From NCBI RefSeq assembly GCF_001949145.1, contig NW_019091366.1, positions 1,833,373-1,897,372 on the forward strand: 64,000 nucleotides of DNA, read 5' to 3'. Both the position numbers and the translations under genes were made by a program. Shown here one piece after another: positions 61,201 through 64,000 of the stretch. Origin of the DNA: Acanthaster planci. Taxonomy: Eukaryota > Echinodermata > Asteroidea > Valvatida > Acanthasteridae. Within the stretch, counting starts at the first letter, position 1. Each line of letters begins with the position of its first letter. A model generated the notes under the pieces. That model did not search any database. It saw only the letters and a list, made by a program, of their open reading frames with translations, and was not told where the DNA came from.

Positions 61201-64000
61201 GAAATCTCAATATACATTAGAGATGGCAAAGCATAATACCTTGGGGAGGTCTCTGTTGATCTTCTTTCTTTCTTTCTCTTCTTGGAGAAGGTTACCTCCT
61301 CTGTTGTTGTAACGATTAGGATCATTGGCCCTTTTCTGCAGAGGTCGACAAAACATATGGACAGAAAAAAAGAATTTAACTTGAGGTGATGGTGCAAACG
61401 AGTGAATTTTGGGGACAAAAAGTGCATATTTACTAGTATGTTTAATTTCAATGACCTTATTTCCTTGGAGGTTAATGACACATGGGAAAAAAATATTTGG
61501 ACTCAATTTGATAAATCCGTGCACGTCCTCTTCTTTGGGTGAATCTGTCATCTTTTACCTCAAACTCCAGCATTTGCTTCCACATTTCCTCTCTCTTCTT
61601 GATGCATTCTAAGATCTCCTTGTTTTTCTCATAGTATGCCTTCACTCTAGCCAGCTCCTCGTCATGTTGTAGGAGGAGCTCTTCGGTAAACTCATCTGAA
61701 AAATGGAAGGTTAAAAATCAAACACACTACAGCTAGAAAAGGAAATTCCAAAACCTGATTTCTGTAACAGAACATCTTTCTTTACAAACAAAATGGAGAA
61801 ATCAGCTATTGAAAATAAAATTAACGGAAAACATTCAATAGAGCTAGTTACAGAAAGAACCCTTCTGTTGGTGACTGAGAAATCAGGACTGAATGCGAGA
61901 GGGTTCATGATATTTTAAAATCAAAGAGTTTGTAGGTTTTTAAATAAAGCATCAAGGCTTCTTCCATCCAAAAGTAAAAATATCCTGCACTCGAGATGTT
62001 ATGTTTTTGAAGACTCACCATCATAAAAGCCAGCGAATTCATTGCGTTGTTGCCTGCTGAAGTAACACTTGTCCCACCAGAGGGCAATCTCTTCACGGCT
62101 GGCCTGTGTCACTCGCTTCAGGTTCTGCATCTTTAGTTCTTCCAGACGGGCAAACTCCTCACGGAGCTGATGGTAAACAAAGAGAAAAAGTGAGCTGTGG
62201 GTCCTCTGCAGGAACCAGTGAGGTAGATCTGACAACCATGCAACATTCTCTCTTTGCATGAAACCCCACATGAGTTTCTGGCATGGAAAACTCTTCCAGA
62301 TTTTCAAATCTGTGGTATATTTGTGTGGGCACAGAGATTACAGTCCCGCCTTCCTTTGCCACCGTTCACCCTGTTAATTGTGGCTGATCTAACGAAAGAG
62401 CTTGTGACTGGACTTATGTACATGCAACAAACACGCCCTGTCAAGCAAATCATCCCATCATCTTACCACTTTGATGTCTGAGGGTTTGTAGCCTTGGTGG
62501 CTGGCTAAGTATTCATCTCTTTCCTCGGCAGGGTACAACAGCCGGTTCCACAGGCTGGCAATTTGCTCTCGCAGATGATCAGCAATTCCCTGATTCTCCT
62601 TCTGTTTAAATTCCAACTGGTGGTGGAAAAGAGTTAACATGGTGACGTGTGCTGGTAAAACAAAGTCAAAGGCAAGTGTTTTAAAGTTCTGAAAAAAGCC
62701 CGATGCATGAAAAGAAATGTCAAGATCAGTGCTATTCTACATTTGGGCTTCTGATACTCGGTTACACTCCAAATCCTTTTCTGCTCATCATGAGGCGACT
62801 CTATGGAAGTACCAATTGGTTTTACTCCATCCCTACCCCCAACCCCTTCTTGCCAGGGACCCTCCACAATCATCCCAAATCCTGCAATTTGGAGTTGAAA
62901 AACTTGGATTCTACCTCAATCCTCCAAAATTTCTTGGAAATGTTACTTGGAGGTGTGCCTACTGCCTCAATCCTTCAAAATCCACCGGCAATTCCTGTAA
63001 TTATGTTGCGGCAAAGTGAATGGCATTCTTGAGCAGTGCAGTTGATTCAAAAGAAATACAAGGCTGACTTTATGAATGACTAAGCAAAAACAACACAAGG
63101 TGTAACCCACGACCTTCAAGCAGAGGTTGAGTTCGGGTGGCCTGTTCTTGACACGGGTTTCTTGTTCTTGCGCTTGAACGGTGGGAACACGACTCAAGAA
63201 CACTGTTCGCGGAACAGGATCACGCACCACCTCCTCATCAGGGTTTTACAGGAACACACGGAAAAACTCATGAGTTTTTGATTTTTGAACAGCCGCAAAA
63301 AAATATCGAGATGGCTCACAAAGCCAGAGACAATGGGAAGTTTTACAAAATAAACAATAATCATTTTCCATAGCAAAGAAATGAATGTTCCTTTTTAAAT
63401 AGGAAAGAATTCAGCCCAGCTTTCCAAAGTTTACTCTGATGCCATGATGCATGCAACAACCAGCAATAACCGGTTGTACGTTCCCGGTGTTTGAGCGGCC
63501 GACTAACGAACAACAAATCAAGCGGTTCGTGAACATACAAGAACAAGCCGCCCGAACTCAGCCAGAGTGTCCCATACAATAAGTCGTGCACTTCTGCCAT
63601 TCACCCTCAATCCTTGAAAATCCTCCAAAACCGCCCGAAGGAGTTTGGAGGATTCAGGAGAGTTAGGGAAAACCCACCTCTTGATGTAAAACTCTGAGGG
63701 CCTCCATGTTTTCCTTGGAAAGGAGAAAGGAGTCTTCTTCCTCGCAGACGATGTCTCGCTCAAAGGATGTGTTGGGCCCCTGCTCAAGGTCCGCTAGAAG
63801 GGAGATGATCTTTTTCTTGGTGCCGCTTAAGATCTGCTGTCTTGACTCCTACAAGAAACAAAATTTGCATTTCAGTGGCCAAGCTAGTGGTCAGGAGGTC
63901 CTCTCCAAATTCTGGGGAAATTTCACAGCTGAAAAATAAATTGCGAAAGCCGACCTTCTCTGTGGTCAGTGTCTGGATGTGGTCTTTCAGTGTCTCCAGC
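55245..64000 (-). CDS. PRC1: protein regulator of cytokinesis 1 (PRC1/Ase1/MAP65 family), C-terminal 470 residues
   Basis: PRC1 crosslinks antiparallel microtubules at the anaphase midzone and recruits KIF4, centralspindlin and Plk1. Eleven exons are visible: 63955-64000 (cut by the edge), 63678-63848, 62467-62616, 62019-62166, 61559-61695, 61240-61335, 60866-61012, 60183-60299, 58978-59100, 56822-57001 and 55245-55343 (TAA stop). All junctions agree in phase. Family landmarks are NTSFERDIVCEEEDSFLLS, LEELKMQNLKRV, the microtubule-binding DPNRYNNRGGNLLQEEKER, and a basic tail with two Cdk-type TP sites (PNTPAKRR, SKTPNKR) matching the human TPSKRR/TPGK pair. The lysine after GGNLL in human is glutamine here. 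The last exons (TSACSSYSDFA, SSASSPTSLSSSRS) match the human Ser-rich end. About 150 N-terminal residues lie off the right edge. Confidence 0.95.
57443..57639. mobile_element. TTAA-flanked MITE with 46-bp core amplified four times
   Basis: A 46-bp unit (TAACCCTAACACTCCTCAGT followed by CCTCCAACAGGTGAAGGATTGAGGAG) starts at 57444, 57490, 57536 and 57582, and the array ends with TGTTAGGGTTAA. Each unit is itself an imperfect palindrome. The outermost ends, TTAACCCTAACACTCC and GGAGTGTTAGGGTTAA, are exact inverses with TTAA outside. It lies in a PRC1 intron. Related single copies lie at 11591, 12568 and, degraded, 63604. Confidence 0.85.
58188..58481 (-). other. pyrimidine-rich stretch with two open frames in a PRC1 intron
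   Basis: About 290 bases are strongly pyrimidine-biased on the PRC1 strand and stay open in two frames. It ends with RRPPKSLQQKK-coding DNA and a donor-like AAG|GTAGGG, which recalls the RRPPRACKATPSNNK end of the exon at 58978-59100. No phase-compatible acceptor for a sizeable exon was found, so an alternative exon is only a possibility. Confidence 0.2.
63604..63668. mobile_element. degraded copy of the CCCTAAC-ended MITE, PRC1 intron
   Basis: CCCTCAATCCTTGAAAATCC and GGAGGATTCAGGAGAGTTAGGG form diverged inverted ends of the same family as 57443-57639. The TTAA flanks are lost. It ends 10 bases from a PRC1 exon border. Confidence 0.45.

Overview
The window is a piece of a metazoan nuclear genome. 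Genes are split by GT-AG introns, intergenic space is AT-leaning and full of small non-autonomous transposons and one tRNA-derived SINE, and the protein families are animal ones. Protein-level closeness to vertebrate orthologues, intron density and repeat style suggest a marine invertebrate, plausibly a deuterostome such as an echinoderm; I cannot prove the species from sequence alone.

Layout, left to right. (1) 1-1541, minus strand: first coding exon of an SLK/STK10-type Ser/Thr kinase, the rest lying off the left edge. (2) 4792-17444, minus strand: a complete coatomer alpha subunit gene (COPA). I could join 27 coding exons with consistent phases into a 1222-residue protein. A likely non-coding 5' exon lies near 19.13-19.2 kb, next to a TGACGTGG motif. 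(3) 21577-45326, plus strand: a two-pore-domain potassium channel of TRESK-like type. Two alternative first exons, 16 kb apart, each carry the N-terminus, M1, extracellular cap and pore helix 1; both splice in the same phase to one shared exon carrying the rest. A tRNA-Leu(CAG) gene lies antisense in its last intron. (4) 51408-51842, minus strand: an intronless PNRC1/2-type gene (Dcp1-binding adaptor), 144 residues. (5) 55245-64000, minus strand: the C-terminal 470 residues of PRC1 (anaphase spindle midzone bundler), 11 exons, N-terminus off the right edge. An unrecognised 202-codon open frame (47662-48270, minus) sits between the channel and PNRC.

The genes do not form a pathway: they are a kinase, a COPI coat subunit, an ion channel, an mRNA-decay adaptor and a cytokinesis factor lying side by side. 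The most interesting item is the channel's duplicated first exon, which would swap the whole extracellular cap, M1 and pore helix 1 between isoforms. Next are a fourfold tandem array of a COPA exon end with its 5' splice site, and a family of TTAA-flanked miniature elements whose ends resemble telomere repeats. Three single ambiguous bases (12990, 56459, 58627) mark weak points of the assembly.
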